From contig JANQKZ010000030.1 in assembly GCA_028280845.1 (NCBI GenBank), positions 1 through 64,000 of the forward strand: a stretch of DNA of 64,000 nt, given 5' to 3'. The DNA comes from Opitutales bacterium. GTDB taxonomy: Bacteria > Verrucomicrobiota > Verrucomicrobiia > Opitutales > JABSRG01. Below, piece after piece: positions 7,647 to 16,050 of the stretch. The translations under genes and the position numbers were made by a program. The notes below the pieces were generated by a model that did not search any database, had not been told where the DNA came from, and saw only the letters and a list, made by a program, of their open reading frames with translations. Numbering within the stretch: the first letter of the stretch is position 1; every line of letters starts with the position of its first letter.

Positions 7647-8192
7647 TCAGGACTGTTGGCGGAATTGGACTTCGACCTGGACTTCAAATTTCCGCATGAA
7701 CCATGGGGTCATGGGGCCATCCCAATAGACAGCAAAGGGTTCTCCAACGATTTCGAGGTAATCCTGGCTGGCGACCCACTCGAGCAGGGCGGTTTTCACG
7801 GCTTGGTAGTTGGATTCGTTATATCCCCCGCGATGCCCTAGAGCGGCGACCTGGCGTTCGGGTACGTCGATAACTTTTACGCCACCCCAGTCGTCCTTGG
7901 CTTTATCCACCTGTTTCTCGGATACCCAAAAATACATTTTGGCAGGCTCGATGCGGGCCTCAACCGGAGTTGTCATGGCGATGTTGTGGGTGGAGATGTA
8001 GCGAAAGAGCGGCCCAAACAGATTGTTGGAGCGCTCGAAATAACTGCCTGTCCCCTGGCTTTCCAGGAGTCTTCCCGCAGGCAGGGTTTTGATTTCAGCC
8101 TTACCGGGGGGAGTGGGGGGAAATGCAGCTTCTGCAGCCATCAGAGAATGCGGGCTGAGGAAAAGGAGAACGGTTATCCAGAAAAGTCTCAT
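7647..8192 (-). CDS. SOUL-family haem-binding protein, exported
   Basis: The 181-residue protein begins with a signal peptide (MRLFWITVLLFLSPHSLMAAEA) and continues with the SOUL fold signature: SYFERSNNLFGPLFRYISTH, then MTTPVEAR near residue 75, then PFAVYWDGPMTPWFMRKFEV at the C-terminus. SOUL proteins bind haem or porphyrins; exported bacterial members have no settled role. The ATG start fits the signal peptide. No haem-uptake genes are adjacent. Confidence 0.88.
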   Translation of the reverse strand: MRLFWITVLLFLSPHSLMAAEAAFPPTPPGKAEIKTLPAGRLLESQGTGSYFERSNNLFGPLFRYISTHNIAMTTPVEARIEPAKMYFWVSEKQVDKAKDDWGGVKVIDVPERQVAALGHRGGYNESNYQAVKTALLEWVASQDYLEIVGEPFAVYWDGPMTPWFMRKFEVQVEVQFRQQS

Positions 8193-8255
8193 AAAAGACT
8201 CTACATGGAGCTGGTCGAATTTCCATCTTCAGGAACCCTTTTCCGGGGTCAGCAC

Positions 8256-10184
8256 TTATCGCTCAATATATGCGTCGATGGAAAAATCGTAGAGATAGAC
8301 GGGGTCGACCGACCCGGGGACGTAGTAGAACCAGTTTCCGGAGTTAGTGGAAAAGAGGTAGGGGAAGACATCGTGGTTGGTCCACAACCAACCCAGGTTG
8401 AGGTTGCCACTGCCACTTGGGGAGTAGAGCCAGACATCTGACTGATCTTTGCCGGAGACATATAACCAGCCGAGCGTAGTGTGGAAAATCCATGGGTATT
8501 GATTCTCGTTGAAGAGCCCAAGCCAGTTGCTGAAGCGCCAGCCATCACCCAGGTCCATGTCGTCCGCGAAAATGGACTGCGGGTTACTGGTGATGATCAA
8601 TTCGACAAAATCCAGGGTAGTCCCGTATTTATTGGTAACGGTAACTGGAATCTCCGTGTCCGCTGTTTCGATTGGGGTTCCCGAGATGAGGCCTGATTCC
8701 CGATCAATGAAGAGTCCAGGTGGAAGATTAGCCGCGTCGAACTGGAACGTCGAGTTGGACCCGGTGATGGTGCCACAAAACAGTTCGCCGACGGATCCAC
8801 GCAATGGAAAGCGATTGGTCAAAAAGGGAGCCCGAGTTTCCTGAGGGACCACATCGAGTCGCAGGATTTTATATCCGGTGCCCTCGCCGTTGGCCGCATA
8901 GACCCCGATGTAGTAGCGTTCTGTCCGCGTTGGCGTTCCCGTAATGGTGTTGCCTTCCAGAATCAGTCCTTCGGGAAGATCGGATGTTTCGATAGTATCC
9001 GGGTTGCCGGTTGTCCGAATGGTGTAGGTCATGGTTTCTCCCACCTCAGCCACCAGGGTATCCGTGCTCATGATGGCGGGGACGTTGGCTGTGCGTGGGG
9101 CAATATCGAACTGAAAGGCTACGTCGGTGGTTCCGAATTCGTTGGTGATACGAATGGTGGGATTAAAGGTGCCGGCTTGGACCGGAATGCCGGAAATGAG
9201 CCCGGTCTGCGCGTCTAGGGTCAGGCCGGCCGGCAGGTTGATTTCCTGGACCCCCGTCACACCATTCAGGGCGATGGCCTGGTAGGTGAAGGATTCATCC
9301 ACGCGGGCGGCTACCCGGGTGGGGGTGAGCAGGAGGGGGGTGGGTTCGATGATATCCCAGGTTAAGGTGGAGTCGGCACTTCCAAACCCATTTTGAATCG
9401 AGAGGGTAGTCTCGGTGATCCCGACACTGGCCGGGGTTCCGGTAATTTCACCAGTCGAGGAGTTGAGGGAAAAGCCCGCCGGCAGGGGTGAGGCCTGAAT
9501 GGAGGTTGGCTCATTGATTGCCCGGACCTGGAAGCTATAGGGCAAATTTCTTGGGATGCGTATGTAATTGTCACTGGTCACCCGAGCGCGACGGTCAAAA
9601 ATGGTCAGGGCAACGGTTTCGTTAATCGTGCCAAAGGCATTGGTGGCGACGACTCCGATATCGAGTGATCCGGCTCCTACGGGTGTTCCCGTGATCTGTC
9701 CTGTGCCCGGGGTATAAATCAATCCCCCGAGCAGGTTGGTAACGGTGACGTTGTTGGGATTCCGATCGATGAGGATGTCGTAGGAAAAGGGTTTTTGTTC
9801 GTCTCCCTTGACTGAGCGGGAGCTGACGTAGCGCGGGCCGCGGTCGCGGATGATGAGTTCCAGGGTGGTGGAGGCGCTCCCGTTGTTGTTGATCGTGGTC
9901 AAGGTAACATTGAAGGTACCGGTAGAGATGGGTACGCCGCTGATGACCCCGGTCCCGGTATTGATCGTGAGCCCGTTCGGAAGGCCCAAGGCATTGATTA
10001 AAGTCGGATTTCTGTTGGCCTGGACCGTGTAAGAAAAGGTTTCGTTCACGATACCTTCTGCCACCAGCGGGCTTTGGACCTCGGGGGCCAGGAGGAGTTG
10101 CGCGGAGAGGGAGGAGCCGGTAGACAGGCCCAACAGGAGGGTCGAAACCACCGTGAGGTGGCGAACGGTGAGGGCAAATTTCAT
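8256..10184 (-). CDS. Secreted protein with six putative-Ig (He_PIG) repeats
   Basis: The frame is open to 10244, but the ATG at 10184 gives a proper signal peptide (MKFALTVRHLTVVSTLLLG...SLSAQ), so that start was chosen (642 residues). Six repeats of about 85 residues each contain the hallmark GLTxxxxTGxISGxP, for example GLTINTGTGVISGVP, GFSLNSSTGEITGTP, GLTLDAQTGLISGIP and GLFIDRESGLISGTP. The last 100 residues are rich in Trp and Tyr (GWLYVSG, DVWLYSP, NWFYYVPG), a type of C-terminus that recurs in Opitutae surface proteins. Likely a cell-surface or matrix adhesion protein; no enzymatic domain is seen. Confidence 0.85.
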   Translation of the reverse strand: MKFALTVRHLTVVSTLLLGLSTGSSLSAQLLLAPEVQSPLVAEGIVNETFSYTVQANRNPTLINALGLPNGLTINTGTGVISGVPISTGTFNVTLTTINNNGSASTTLELIIRDRGPRYVSSRSVKGDEQKPFSYDILIDRNPNNVTVTNLLGGLIYTPGTGQITGTPVGAGSLDIGVVATNAFGTINETVALTIFDRRARVTSDNYIRIPRNLPYSFQVRAINEPTSIQASPLPAGFSLNSSTGEITGTPASVGITETTLSIQNGFGSADSTLTWDIIEPTPLLLTPTRVAARVDESFTYQAIALNGVTGVQEINLPAGLTLDAQTGLISGIPVQAGTFNPTIRITNEFGTTDVAFQFDIAPRTANVPAIMSTDTLVAEVGETMTYTIRTTGNPDTIETSDLPEGLILEGNTITGTPTRTERYYIGVYAANGEGTGYKILRLDVVPQETRAPFLTNRFPLRGSVGELFCGTITGSNSTFQFDAANLPPGLFIDRESGLISGTPIETADTEIPVTVTNKYGTTLDFVELIITSNPQSIFADDMDLGDGWRFSNWLGLFNENQYPWIFHTTLGWLYVSGKDQSDVWLYSPSGSGNLNLGWLWTNHDVFPYLFSTNSGNWFYYVPGSVDPVYLYDFSIDAYIER

Positions 10185-10371
10185 GGCGCGAAACCCGGAT
10201 AAATAAAGATCAATCGGTAATAGAGGAGGTGGAATCGAATCCAAAGCGAGTGTATCCGAATACCCCTGCTATACTTCGGATCCGGTCTCGGACTCAAGCG
10301 AATAACTGTCTTAATCCCTGTCTCTGAGGTATTAGGGAAATTGCCTCAGATTGGTAAATGAGGAAGGGACT

Positions 10372-11964
10372 TCAGGGTTTAGGCAGGATCCGGTAGGTCG
10401 TCGCATCCTCAAAGACTCGACCGAACCGGTCAGTTACGCGGACTTCTATCAATTGGATTCCGGGCTCCAGGTCGGTGGGGAGCCGTCCGGTCCAGATGTG
10501 ACTGGAGAGTTCCGGGTAGGGCAGTGATTTTTGGGGAGGGGGATTCGAGAGCTGGTCGCGGGCAAACCGGTTGTAGGCGTATTGGGGGTCGACGGTTTCC
10601 TTATGGCGGGCCTGCCACCAGTTGCCTCCATTTACGCGGAACTCGACCTTGGCGTCGGCGCTCCCATTGTAAAAATTGATCGAAAGGAGGGCGTAACTCC
10701 ATTCGGTGTTATAGGGGACGGCGGTGGGTGCGTAGATACTCATGACCTCATCCCGAGGTCCATGGGCGACACGGTAGTCATAGGTGTATTGGTTCCCCTT
10801 GAAGTGGAGAATGGCATAGCCGTTGGGAGTGCCGTCACGCATGGGAGTCGTAGGGATCCCGCGTTCATCCAGGGGGCCGCGCCACCAACTGCCACTGGTC
10901 GTTCCCACATTGTAGTGATGGTGAGGGGCATTGATGTGGGGCCAATGCCCTTCTTCATGGTCGAAGAAGTGGTGATTCTGGGTATGGGTGTGGGCCGATA
11001 ACGAGAGGGTATGTTTATGGTTTTTAAATAATTGGAAAAACGCTTCGCGGTGTGGATCCCAAAACGAGTCGCCCCACCCTTCATCGTAGAGAGGGATATG
11101 CATCATGGTAACGATGAGCTTATCCTCGGGGATATGGGCGAGAAGGTTCTCAATGAACGCCAATTGCTTCTCAGTAAATCCTCCCAGGTAAAATTTGTCG
11201 CTTATGGGATTGGGAAAGAGGACATTGTCCAAGCCGATAAAAACAACATCCCCGATTTGAAAGGCATAGGTAGCCGGGCCATAGACTCGCTCGAAGGTTT
11301 CATCGGCCTCCTCCTGGGTCCGGGCATCCATATTCATGTCATGATTGCCATAGACATGCCACCACGGCCGGTTCATCTGGACGATGACTTCGTTGATAGC
11401 GTCGAACAGATTGAGGTCATCCCCTACGATATCCCCCAAGGTGACCCCGGCGACTGGTTCCAATTCGGTTCGGGCCTGTTCTACAATGTCTTGCCTGAAA
11501 TAATCTACATCCCGCTGGGAGTAGGGTTGGGGATCTCCGAAGGCAAAGAAGGAAAAGGTATTGCCCTGAATGCCCGGAGTGAGGGGAAAATTTACAGAAT
11601 CGGGCAGTGGGCCTGTCGGGGCGACTCCGGGATACTTTAAGTCCGGGCGCGATCCTTTGGGTTTGTGAATGTAATGGAACCGGGGCAGGTTGAATTCATT
11701 GAGTGGCACTTTCCAACCCTTGGGCTGAATGACGAAAAGGATGGTGTCATCGGTGACAGGCAGTTGGTAGCTTCCATCCTTTCTGGTTTTAACGACTTCC
11801 CTGCCGTTGGTGACGAGAACATCCGCAATGCCGGTTTCGCCGGTGTCGAATATTCCGTTCTGGTTGGTATCGTGAAACACTACACCTGTGGCTTCGTCTT
11901 GAGCCAGAAGGGTAGCAGCCATCAATGGCAGGAGCAGGATAGTCAATATCGGATAAATATTCAT
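10372..11964 (-). CDS. Secreted calcineurin-like metallophosphoesterase
   Basis: The start at 11964 gives a signal peptide (MNIYPILTILLLPLMAATLLAQ); the frame continues upstream to 12108 without added meaning. After an SdrD-B-like beta domain (VFHDTNQNGIFDTGETGI) comes a metallophosphoesterase core with FAFGDPQPY, TLGDIVGDD, WHVYGNHDMN, MMHIPLYDEGW and SAHTHTQ. These are the expected ligand motifs for a dinuclear metal site. A C-terminal beta domain follows. Members act on phosphate esters outside the cytoplasm; the substrate cannot be read from sequence. Confidence 0.88.
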   Translation of the reverse strand: MNIYPILTILLLPLMAATLLAQDEATGVVFHDTNQNGIFDTGETGIADVLVTNGREVVKTRKDGSYQLPVTDDTILFVIQPKGWKVPLNEFNLPRFHYIHKPKGSRPDLKYPGVAPTGPLPDSVNFPLTPGIQGNTFSFFAFGDPQPYSQRDVDYFRQDIVEQARTELEPVAGVTLGDIVGDDLNLFDAINEVIVQMNRPWWHVYGNHDMNMDARTQEEADETFERVYGPATYAFQIGDVVFIGLDNVLFPNPISDKFYLGGFTEKQLAFIENLLAHIPEDKLIVTMMHIPLYDEGWGDSFWDPHREAFFQLFKNHKHTLSLSAHTHTQNHHFFDHEEGHWPHINAPHHHYNVGTTSGSWWRGPLDERGIPTTPMRDGTPNGYAILHFKGNQYTYDYRVAHGPRDEVMSIYAPTAVPYNTEWSYALLSINFYNGSADAKVEFRVNGGNWWQARHKETVDPQYAYNRFARDQLSNPPPQKSLPYPELSSHIWTGRLPTDLEPGIQLIEVRVTDRFGRVFEDATTYRILPKP

Positions 11965-12077
11965 AGAGCAGTAGCAGTCATGATTGGGCATGACCTTAGT
12001 ATCAGTCCCAAGTGAATGCAATGCGGGGTATGTATCAAATTGATGACGGTCCGCCTCTACCGGGAAAGGGGTAAAAA

Positions 12078-12107
12078 AAAGCCCCGGCCGATCGGCCGGG
12101 GCTTTCA
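12078..12107 (-). terminator. Rho-independent terminator after the fasciclin gene
   Basis: AAAGCCCCGGCCGATC and its mirror GATCGGCCGGGGCTTT form a perfect 28-base palindrome. Read on the minus strand it ends in eight T residues (bases 12080-12073), directly after the fasciclin stop. It also protects the end of the convergent region. Confidence 0.9.
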
Positions 12108-12126
12108 TGTGATCTTCGAGAGATCG

Positions 12127-12654
12127 TTAGTTTTGAGCGACCTTTTCGGTCATTTCGGGCAGGATGACCGAATCGATGACGTGGATCACGCCATTGGTCG
12201 TTAAAATATCCGTGGCTACGATCTTAGCTCCATTGATCATCACCTTGCCTTTCTTGGTGGTGAACTGAACTTTTTCGCCTTGGACAGTTTTTGTCATCAT
12301 GGGTTTGACGTCTGCTGCCATGACTTTACCAGGGATGACGTGGTAGGTCAGGATGGCGATGAGCTTATCCTTGTTTTCGGGCTTAAGCAGGTCGGCCACG
12401 GTGCCTTCCGGCAGCTTTGCAAAAGCGTCATTGGTGGGCGCAAAGACGGTGAACGGCCCTTCGCTTTGGAGCGTTTCTACCAGTCCGGCGGCCTTTACTG
12501 CGGCCACAAGGGTGGAGAAATCTTCATTGGCAGCTGCAGTTGCAACAATATCTTTCTTGGCCCCGTAGGAGGCGTCCTTCTTTTTGCCGTATCCGGCGGA
12601 AACCCCGAGGGAAGTGATCAGCAGGGCGGTGATGGAAATGAGTAGAGTCTTCAT
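12127..12654 (-). CDS. Secreted fasciclin-domain protein
   Basis: The 175 residues comprise a signal peptide ([21 protein letters not shown]), a Lys-rich linker ([14 protein letters not shown]) and one FAS1 domain. The domain has the two conserved boxes: [15 protein letters not shown] near residue 90 and [14 protein letters not shown] near 155. Single FAS1 proteins are extracellular or periplasmic adhesion-type proteins of small size. It is followed by a strong terminator and appears monocistronic. Confidence 0.93.
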   Translation of the reverse strand: MKTLLISITALLITSLGVSAGYGKKKDASYGAKKDIVATAAANEDFSTLVAAVKAAGLVETLQSEGPFTVFAPTNDAFAKLPEGTVADLLKPENKDKLIAILTYHVIPGKVMAADVKPMMTKTVQGEKVQFTTKKGKVMINGAKIVATDILTTNGVIHVIDSVILPEMTEKVAQN

Positions 12655-12787
12655 AATGATTTAAGATTTAGGTTAAGACTCCTCAACTTAGGCAGATGCA
12701 TAGGAACGCAAGTCCGTCTGCCGTTATTTTTAGCATTTCCAGTAAATATTGAAAATTTCGATCTGACTGGCTTGACAGGAAGTCGAA

Positions 12788-13156
12788 TCAGGCACGGGCC
12801 TTGCGACCGAGCGGCAGGGTCGACTTGGAAGCAGTGGAGGTATCGATGGCACCCTGTGCCTCTTTGAGGACAGCCTCGAGAGATTCGAGATATTGGATAA
12901 AAGCTTTCCGACCGCGGGCGGTTAGCCGGATCTGAGTGCTAATGCGTTCATTGCGGATGGTTTTCTTCTGGCTGATGATAGCGGATTCCTGAAGGACCTT
13001 GAGGTGGCGGTTAAGGTTGCCGTCGGTGAGCCGACAATCGGATTTCAGGTCTTGGAAGCTGAGGCCTTCAGTTCCAGCGGCAAGGGCGGACAGGATAGCG
13101 AGGCGCTTGGGTTCATGGAAGGTGCGCTCCAGAGATTCAAAATTGGAAGGGGTCAT
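12788..13156 (-). CDS. Winged-helix transcriptional regulator (ArsR/MarR-like)
   Basis: The 122-residue protein has a winged helix: PKRLAILSALAAG, then LSFQDLKSDCRLTDGNLNRHLKVLQESAII (recognition helix), then a basic wing (KKTIRNERISTQIRLTARGRKAF). Such small regulators, often associated with CreD-type membrane proteins, respond to unknown signals. Its ATG overlaps the stop of the preceding membrane-protein gene by four bases (ATGA), so it is translationally coupled in an operon headed by creD. Autoregulation through the palindromes before creD is proposed. Confidence 0.88.
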   Translation of the reverse strand: MTPSNFESLERTFHEPKRLAILSALAAGTEGLSFQDLKSDCRLTDGNLNRHLKVLQESAIISQKKTIRNERISTQIRLTARGRKAFIQYLESLEAVLKEAQGAIDTSTASKSTLPLGRKARA

Positions 13157-13800
13157 GGTTGGGTATCCTGTTTGAATTTGGGGAATCCGAAAAAATTGAA
13201 AACATGGGTATGTTCACCCTCATCCAAATGGAGGACAAAGCCAGCCCACCACTCTCCCACGAAGAAGACGAGCCCCATAATCCAGGCGCCTGCCTGGAAG
13301 TCTTGGGGAAACCAGAGGAGCAGGCCTCCACAAAACAGATAGAAGAGGCCCACGCTGGCAATGCCGCGAGGGAGCACGTGCAGGGATAAGAAATAGCCCA
13401 GCCCATAAAGGCTCATCCAGAACCCGTAATGGAGCTGAGGGGCGCCGGCCTGGCTGAGGGCAATGGTGGAGCCGACTCCGGTCCACAAGATCAGGGCAAA
13501 AGGGAGCACCGGCTTTAGATGGACCCACTTGGGAGTTCCGTCGGGGTGCCGAACGAACCAGTAGAAGAGGGCCCCAAAATTGATTAAGCCAGCGATGAAG
13601 GCCACCGTCAGCCAGAGTAAGAGAAGGGCGGGGTCACTTTGAAAATGAGTAAGGCTCGAACCGAGCAATCCCCCGGCCAGGGCTACACTTCCTCCAATGG
13701 CCCGGGCCCGTCCCGAGTAACCCTTAAACTTTTGCTTTTCAAGGATGCGGGATTTTAAAAGCCGGATTTCTTCTAAGGCCTGATGGATACGGGTTGCCAT
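13153..13800 (-). CDS. Multi-spanning membrane protein of the creD operon
   Basis: The chosen ATG at 13800 (MATRIHQALEEIRLLKSRILEKQ) gives 215 residues; an upstream in-frame start at 13836 would add a poor segment. A short cytoplasmic helix is followed by about six transmembrane segments with loops such as FVRHPDGTPKW and a His/Glu-rich end (DEGEHTHVFNFFG). No named domain was recognised. Position between creD and the regulator gene, with overlap to the latter, suggests that the three act together in the inner membrane. Confidence 0.8.
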   Translation of the reverse strand: MATRIHQALEEIRLLKSRILEKQKFKGYSGRARAIGGSVALAGGLLGSSLTHFQSDPALLLLWLTVAFIAGLINFGALFYWFVRHPDGTPKWVHLKPVLPFALILWTGVGSTIALSQAGAPQLHYGFWMSLYGLGYFLSLHVLPRGIASVGLFYLFCGGLLLWFPQDFQAGAWIMGLVFFVGEWWAGFVLHLDEGEHTHVFNFFGFPKFKQDTQP

Positions 13801-13851
13801 AGTAACCAGGAAAATGATGGGAGCTAGGCTGGGCAATCGTAAGCGAAGAAG

Positions 13852-15204
13852 CTACGGCGTTCGGTATTGGATCTGATACCAATCGATCTTGCGAGTGACG
13901 AACATTGTGATTCCCAAGACGGCGAAGACTGCCAGACTCCCCAGAAGCAGCGCGTGATCACTGCTTTGCAGGAGGATATATAGGTAAGCATACATGAGGG
14001 AGAGGATCAGGCTTACCCCCAAACCAAATCGGGCGAGCTGCATGATTTGGCCGGCATACCATCCCAATAGCAGGATGGTGGCCCCACTGGCCAGGAGGAA
14101 GGACAACCCGAATCCCAGGTGCTCTGCCAGGGAAAGCAGCAACAGGTAAAAAACTACTAAGCCGGAGCCGATCATGAGGTACTGCATGGGATGGACCCTG
14201 CTGCAGCTGATGACCTCTGCCAGGAAGAAACCGGAAAAGGTAAAGAGGATGAAGATAATTGCGTATTTGGCGGTGCGGTGGGTTTGCTGGTAGATATCCG
14301 CCGGGATGACCAGTCGGACCCCAAAGCGGGAATCATCCAGGTTTGCCTCCTGATTGATCCAGGTCTGGGGAAAGCTTCGGTTATATGATAACACCTTCCA
14401 GTGGGCCTGAAATCCCTCGCCGTCCACCTCTGAGGACTGGGGAAGAAAAGCTCCATCGAAGCTGGGCGCATTCCAGTCTGAATGCAGGTGGATCTCGGTG
14501 GTCTTGCCAACCGGGGAGAAATAGAGACCCCCGCTGCCATTCAGTTCCAGCCGGATGGAAAAGGACAGCAATTCCCCTGTGTCCGGAAGCTCCACAGGGG
14601 CCTGAAGGCGGCGCGCCTCCTGGATGGTTCCTGGTCCGGCCTGGAGTTCTATTTTCTGATCAGCAAACTCGCCTGTGACCGAGCTGCGGATGCCTTTTAG
14701 GTCCTGGATTCCCATGAGGAGATAGGCTTCCACCCGGACAATCGTTTCCATCGGTTCGTTTCCGAACGGGATGGCGGGTATCCGCAAGGTTCCATTCACG
14801 TTCACCTCAGAGGAGTAAAGGACCGCCTCAAAAATACCCCGTTTCCGTACCTCTGTCTGTAGTTGGCCATCTACAGAATAGGTATCGGGCAGGGTGGTCA
14901 GGGTTCTGGTAACCGTGTAGGGCTTGTTCTCATCGTCGACTCGGGAGAGGGTGCAAACCACCCGTAACATCGGCCCCAGGATGATCTGGTCACCTCCCCA
15001 CTTATCCGATATCTCACGCACGACTTCCCCGCGTCGTGCCCGGCGCTCCTCGATCAAGCCCCTCACCATGAGGGCGGGGATTAATAGGCTCAGCCCCAAG
15101 ATTCCTATAAGAATAAGCTTCAGGCTGATCATATTGCGTTCCGTGAAATCGGGAGTCTTGGACTCCGCTGGGGAGGGGGGCGGTGGCGTGGATGTTGATG
15201 ACAT
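13852..15204 (-). CDS. creD: CreD-family inner membrane protein
   Basis: The 450-residue protein has a Pro/Ser-rich cytoplasmic N-terminus, a first transmembrane segment (LKLILIGILGLSLLIPALMV) and then a large periplasmic domain. The family signature near the start is EERRARRGEVVREISDKWGGDQIILGP. Five to six membrane segments follow at the C-terminus. CreD is controlled by CreBC in E. coli and is linked to envelope stress and beta-lactam or colicin tolerance; the biochemical role is unknown. Here no CreBC is adjacent, and a winged-helix regulator gene ends the operon instead. Two palindromic sites abut the ATG. Confidence 0.92.
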   Translation of the reverse strand: MSSTSTPPPPSPAESKTPDFTERNMISLKLILIGILGLSLLIPALMVRGLIEERRARRGEVVREISDKWGGDQIILGPMLRVVCTLSRVDDENKPYTVTRTLTTLPDTYSVDGQLQTEVRKRGIFEAVLYSSEVNVNGTLRIPAIPFGNEPMETIVRVEAYLLMGIQDLKGIRSSVTGEFADQKIELQAGPGTIQEARRLQAPVELPDTGELLSFSIRLELNGSGGLYFSPVGKTTEIHLHSDWNAPSFDGAFLPQSSEVDGEGFQAHWKVLSYNRSFPQTWINQEANLDDSRFGVRLVIPADIYQQTHRTAKYAIIFILFTFSGFFLAEVISCSRVHPMQYLMIGSGLVVFYLLLLSLAEHLGFGLSFLLASGATILLLGWYAGQIMQLARFGLGVSLILSLMYAYLYILLQSSDHALLLGSLAVFAVLGITMFVTRKIDWYQIQYRTP

Positions 15205-15206
15205 GT

Positions 15207-15243
15207 TTTATTTGTAATACAAATAAACTTTGTTATGCAAAGT
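15207..15243 (-). promoter_or_regulatory. Tandem operator palindromes before creD
   Basis: TTTATTTGTAATACAAATAAA at 15207-15227 is a 21-base palindrome (ten-base arms round one central base) lying two bases from the creD ATG. ACTTTGTTATGCAAAGT at 15227-15243 is a second inverted repeat. Both contain the same 13-mer pattern TTTGTWATRCAAA, starting at 15211 and 15229, 18 bp apart. This is the form expected for a dimeric winged-helix repressor binding twice. Confidence 0.65.
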
Positions 15244-15338
15244 AAATCTGCCGAGCAAACGAACATAGATGCGTTTAATGTGGGGCAGGATAGATCTAGG
15301 ACGCTTCGGGTGTGGCTATGCGTGTTTTTTCCCGCCCA

Positions 15339-15740
15339 CTATTCCATGACATGGGGGTCGATAATGGATCTGCCGGCAACGACATCTCGAATGGCAGTGG
15401 CAAATTCCCTGTACTTCACGCCCTTCAGGAGAAAGCCGTCGCCTTCACTGAGGATGCTTTCCTGAACTATGCGCTCATCGTCCATCCCGGTCAGGAAGAT
15501 GACCTTGGTTTCGGGAAGCACGGTTTTGATCTCGCTGCAGACGGAAAAGCTGGGCCCTTCAGGAAAGTAGACATCCAGAAGCACGACATCGGGTTTAGCG
15601 GCCTTGACGGCGTCCAGAACGCGTGGAAGAGACTCTACCTGTCCCACGACCCTCATATTATCTGCGGAATCGATAAGCAATTGGATTCCTTCCCTGACCA
15701 GATTGTGGTCGTCCGCGATAAAAACTGTGATCTCCGACAT
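15339..15740 (-). CDS. Stand-alone response regulator receiver protein (NarL/FixJ-type receiver)
   Basis: The 133 residues form one receiver domain: DDHNLVREGI at the acidic pocket (D10, D11), phospho-acceptor in VVLLDVYFPEG (about D56), T in IFLTGMDD, and K in FLLKGVKY. The sequence is of the NarL/FixJ class, but it stops after DPHVME, where a LuxR-type helix-turn-helix would begin. None is found in any frame downstream to 15205. It may be a phosphate shuttle or protein-interacting regulator, or a regulator that lost its DNA-binding half. No histidine kinase is adjacent. Confidence 0.85.
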   Translation of the reverse strand: MSEITVFIADDHNLVREGIQLLIDSADNMRVVGQVESLPRVLDAVKAAKPDVVLLDVYFPEGPSFSVCSEIKTVLPETKVIFLTGMDDERIVQESILSEGDGFLLKGVKYREFATAIRDVVAGRSIIDPHVME

Positions 15741-15832
15741 AGTCTCAGGCGTAGAGTAGGACAGGGGAAGTGGGAGAAGTCAATGGCCCTGAAAATGAAG
15801 ATCCGCAAGGGGGATAATTAAGATTTGATCAA

Positions 15833-15861
15833 TTGTTACGATAAGGTTACGGTATAATGAC
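15833..15861 (+). promoter_or_regulatory. Promoter with GTTAC direct repeat
   Basis: A consensus TATAAT (15853-15858) lies just after GTTAC-GATAAG-GTTAC (15835-15850), two identical half-sites with an 11-bp period. A third, weaker copy (ATGAC, 15857-15861) is in register. No good -35 hexamer is present at 16-18 bp, which is typical of promoters that depend on an activator. It points toward the small ORF at 15879. Confidence 0.5.
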
Positions 15862-15878
15862 AGAAAGGAAATATAACA

Positions 15879-16049
15879 ATGAAACAGCCGACTCGATTAA
15901 ACAGGAGGGGCACCATCCGCCGGTGGATAAAGGGTCATCTCTGGGAAAGTCCACTCACCTCTCGGTGGGGTAGACAAAAAATTGGACAAATCCTGCACTT
16001 GGGAGATCGTTCTGAACGAGGCGCCCGAGGAAAGCCGAGGATAAAATAA
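15879..16049 (+). CDS. Small basic protein, 56 residues, unknown
   Basis: ATG with AAAGGAAA eight to ten bases upstream, a TATAAT about 20 bases before it, 56 sense codons, TAA, then a hairpin two bases after the stop: the small ORF has the full set of gene signals. The product starts MKQPTRLNRRGTIRRWIKGH and ends ARGKPRIK; about a quarter of the residues are Arg or Lys, with no signal peptide or membrane helix. It resembles no family I recognise. The strong basic character suggests binding to nucleic acid or ribosome, which is inference. A minus-strand frame over the same bases lacks such signals. Confidence 0.5.
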   Translation: MKQPTRLNRRGTIRRWIKGHLWESPLTSRWGRQKIGQILHLGDRSERGARGKPRIK

Positions 16050-16050
16050 A

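Noticed and set aside
10323-10350. TCTGAGG/CCTCAGA inverted repeat after the Ig-protein start region
   Set aside because: The 7-bp arms have a 14-base loop and no T tract, so neither terminator nor operator can be supported.
12691-12722. GGCAGA/TCTGCC inverted repeat between the fasciclin and regulator genes
   Set aside because: Loop of about 20 bases and no T run on the minus strand, where a terminator would be needed.
15930-16045. RNase P RNA-like words (GGGAAAGTCCAC, GAGGAAAGCC)
   Set aside because: The conserved RNase P core (GAGGAAAGTCC followed by the further conserved regions) and the length of about 350 nt are absent.
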